Shown one piece after another: positions 38,827 to 40,472 of a stretch of DNA of 40,472 nucleotides (positions are counted from its first letter, which is position 1; every line of letters starts with the position of its first letter). The position numbers were made by a program, and so were the translations under genes. The notes beneath the pieces are model-generated. The model was not told the origin of the DNA. It made no database searches and saw only the letters and a program-made list of their open reading frames with translations. The DNA is from Clostridia bacterium (GTDB taxonomy: Bacteria; Bacillota; Clostridia; Oscillospirales; Oscillospiraceae): contig JAGKTU010000005.1 in NCBI GenBank assembly GCA_021153265.1, positions 1-40,472 on the forward strand, written 5' to 3'.

Positions 38827-38858
38827 AGCTGCTGACCCGCAGGTCAGCAGCTTTTTTC
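38827..38858 (+). terminator. Terminator after pgsA
   Basis: AAGCTGCTGACC pairs with GGTCAGCAGCTT around CGCA, followed by a T-run. Confidence 0.9.
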
Positions 38859-39055
38859 CGTTTTTCGGCGAAAATTTCGCCTCCATACTGCGTATTCGCT
38901 TTCCCCGGGGCAAAGTGTCACGAGGCCGCCGTCGGGTTATCCGCAGATATTTCCGCGGCATCGGCATTCTCCATCGCCCCTCATCTGTAGCTACATTATA
39001 GCATATACTGGATGCGATTGATGAAGAATCCTTGAATGAACTGCTAAGAAATGTG

Positions 39056-39085
39056 AATCGGCTGCCAAAATTTAGGCAGCCGATT
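39056..39085 (-). terminator. Possible terminator of the small membrane-protein gene
   Basis: An 11-bp stem (39056-39066 with 39075-39085) and an 8-base loop, 6 bases past the stop; the following run on the minus strand is poor in T, so efficiency is doubtful. Confidence 0.5.
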
Positions 39086-39091
39086 TGTGCA

Positions 39092-39490
39092 TTATCCCAG
39101 ATATACGTTAGTCAAACGGATCAGAATGGGCAGTACCAGCGTAAAAACGCTGACCAGCCAGGGATAGATGGTTTTCCGGGAGGCAACCATCAACATCAGG
39201 CACAGGGCCGTCAGTCCCAGCGGGCCAATCACCGCCACAGTCCGGGAGATGGTCTGCTGGAACTCGCCGGTGGAGAGCAAATTGATGCCCACCTGCTCCG
39301 GCAGCAGCTTCATGTTCTGTACCGCCAGATAAATGGCCGCTACCAGAACCGGGATCGACAGCAGCACCTTCCGCAGCCGGAACAGCCATGTCCCAACGAA
39401 GGAAAACACGCGTCTGGTGGCCTGCATGCCGGGGCGGAGCTTATCCAGCATCCCATTCCATTTTTCCGCAAATGTCGCCGTGTTACCCAT
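39092..39490 (-). CDS. Small membrane protein of unknown function
   Basis: A 132-residue protein starting MGNTATFAEKWNGMLDKLRPGMQATRRV, with three predicted membrane helices: LLSIPVLVAAIYLAVQNM, VIGPLGLTALCLMLMVA and IYPWLVSVFTLVLPILIRL. The first 28 residues are basic and cytoplasmic; the loop after helix 1 has LPEQVGINLLSTGEFQQTISRTV. No recognisable catalytic motif. ATG 39490 follows GGAGGTGG at about 4 bases. It is isolated from other minus-strand genes; a weak hairpin follows. I do not recognise its family. Confidence 0.75.
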   Translation of the reverse strand: MGNTATFAEKWNGMLDKLRPGMQATRRVFSFVGTWLFRLRKVLLSIPVLVAAIYLAVQNMKLLPEQVGINLLSTGEFQQTISRTVAVIGPLGLTALCLMLMVASRKTIYPWLVSVFTLVLPILIRLTNVYLG

Positions 39491-39660
39491 AGGCCACCTC
39501 CTGTAATCTCACATTTTCGCTATCATAGCACATTTTCCGTCCCCACGCAAGCCGTAACTATCCGGGGGGCGAAGAAATTCATAAAGTTTTAATTAGTCCG
39601 TTTTATTGTACTTGTTGTGTTATATACTCTCAGTAGAAATTTACCAAGGAGGTAACAAAC

Positions 39661-40472
39661 ATGAATAAAGAAAAAATGAGTGGCTTTCGAAAATACCATT
39701 TCTATCCAAGTGAGTTAAAGATTAAAGATAAAACAATTCAGTTATCCGTTCCCGTAAAACTCGGACTTGAATGGGGTGTCTTCTTTATTCTGGCCATTCT
39801 CACTATAGTACTTAATGTTTCGACGTCTGAAAATGACTCCAGAACTACCAACCAAAATCATTCTACCACAATTTCCGAAAAAAATGAAGAGTTTTTTTCA
39901 GAAGAAATAAATAAAATTGAATTAAACCAATATGCAAATGTAAATGAGCTGATTTCTACATACTATTCCAGCTATTTATCTGCAGATTTAGATTCATTAA
40001 AAAGCATTGTTGTGGATGAAACAGCATTATATCCGAAATCAACCTATGAGGCCTTAGGAGCATATATCGAGTCTTATCAGGACATTAACTGTTATACCCT
40101 AAAACTTGAAGAAAATGAAAGTGTCATCGTTCTGGCTACTTATGAAACTAAGTTTAAAGGTGTAGACACTTTAGCTCCAGGCACCGGATTATTTTATGTC
40201 ATTAATATAGACTCCACTCCTATTATTGATAATACATTTTCCCAAAACTCAAAATTAGATGGAAAGGTAAACGAATTTGCGAACAATCCAAAGATTGTAG
40301 AAATCACATCTGATATTTTGGAAGAATATAATACCGCTTTAGAATCAGATGCTAACTTAAAGGCAATGATCGAAGAAATGTCACACCCAGCTACGGAAGA
40401 CAATATAGAGGATACTTCTGAAGAAACACCTTCCGAAGAAACAACTTCTGAGGAAACCACTCAGACTACAGA
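39661..40472 (+). CDS. Membrane-anchored extracellular protein, partial (runs off the window edge)
   Basis: An open frame from ATG 39661 to the window end, at least 270 codons with no stop. AAGGAGGT precedes the ATG by 8 bases. A cytoplasmic leader (MNKEKMSGFRKYHFYPSEL) is followed by one membrane helix (LGLEWGVFFILAILTIVLNV), then a Ser/Thr/Glu linker and a globular part with ELISTYYSSYLSADLDSLKSIVVDETALY and SYQDINCYTLKLEENESVIVLATYETKFKGVDTLAPGTGLFYVINID, suggesting an NTF2-like domain. The end is rich in Ser/Thr/Glu (EDTSEETPSEETTSEETTQTT), a low-complexity linker to whatever follows. It is clearly more A+T-rich than all other genes here and its codons differ, which may mean later arrival. 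Function unknown. Confidence 0.75.
   Translation, partial: MNKEKMSGFRKYHFYPSELKIKDKTIQLSVPVKLGLEWGVFFILAILTIVLNVSTSENDSRTTNQNHSTTISEKNEEFFSEEINKIELNQYANVNELISTYYSSYLSADLDSLKSIVVDETALYPKSTYEALGAYIESYQDINCYTLKLEENESVIVLATYETKFKGVDTLAPGTGLFYVINIDSTPIIDNTFSQNSKLDGKVNEFANNPKIVEITSDILEEYNTALESDANLKAMIEEMSHPATEDNIEDTSEETPSEETTSEETTQTT

Noticed and set aside
38859..39055. Short palindrome (38868-38882) and a TATAAT-like box on the minus strand in the gap after pgsA
   Set aside because: No matching -35, open frame or conserved RNA shape; about 200 bases with nothing I can support.

Overview
The window looks like chromosome from an anaerobic, spore-forming Firmicute of the class Clostridia, most likely an Oscillospiraceae/Ruminococcaceae-type gut bacterium. 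The grounds are: a pyruvate:ferredoxin oxidoreductase end, spoIIID with a sigma-E-type promoter, radical SAM chemistry, a CarD-like regulator, moderately high G+C, strong GGAGG ribosome sites and near-consensus sigma-A promoters. This placement is inference; there is no rRNA in the window.

Layout. 1-1265 (+): the 3' end of nifJ, an iron-sulfur-flavoprotein-like reductase and a 51-residue protein. 1270-3308 (-): threonine aldolase translationally coupled to a VanX-like D,D-dipeptidase lipoprotein. 3437-3685 (+): spoIIID, followed by a 51-residue gene and a TraX-family membrane protein on the minus strand. 4814-10204 (-): a maltodextrin-type operon (binding protein, two permeases, GH13 amylase lipoprotein) with a promoter, a LacI-type operator and a hairpin after the binding-protein gene; no ATPase or regulator is beside it. 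10560-13018 (+): rlmH, then a PadR / DUF1700-like / DUF4097 envelope-stress-type operon. 13060-13990: rsmE (-) and a tRNA-Leu(GAG) (+) with a perfect consensus promoter. 14227-15302 (+): a small Cys-motif, repeat-tailed protein overlapping a short glycyl-radical-activase-like radical SAM gene; this is the best candidate for an undescribed system. 15415-23132 (-): a complete-looking his operon, yerC-hisZGDCBHAF-hisIE, lacking only a histidinol-phosphate phosphatase. 23331-25370 (+): an alpha/beta hydrolase and asnA. 25425-30478 (-): an esterase, CE4 deacetylase and membrane protein group, then a HAD protein and a GH3 glycosidase whose frame is broken by an in-frame UGA. 30697-31338 (+): a Gph-type phosphatase. 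31374-35360 (-): carD-like, pyk, asnB. 35462-38124 (+): a spore-envelope-type cluster (helical protein, beta-sandwich-type protein with an apparent CTG start, SpoIID-like plus peptidoglycan-binding proteins), then pgsA. The end holds a small membrane protein (-) and an A+T-rich membrane-anchored protein running off the edge (+).

How the genes work together: the mal genes import and trim glucans; nifJ and pyk belong to fermentative glycolysis; his, asnA and asnB make amino acids; spoIIID and the SpoIID-like cluster point to sporulation. Almost all operons end in clear intrinsic terminators, several shared by convergent genes.
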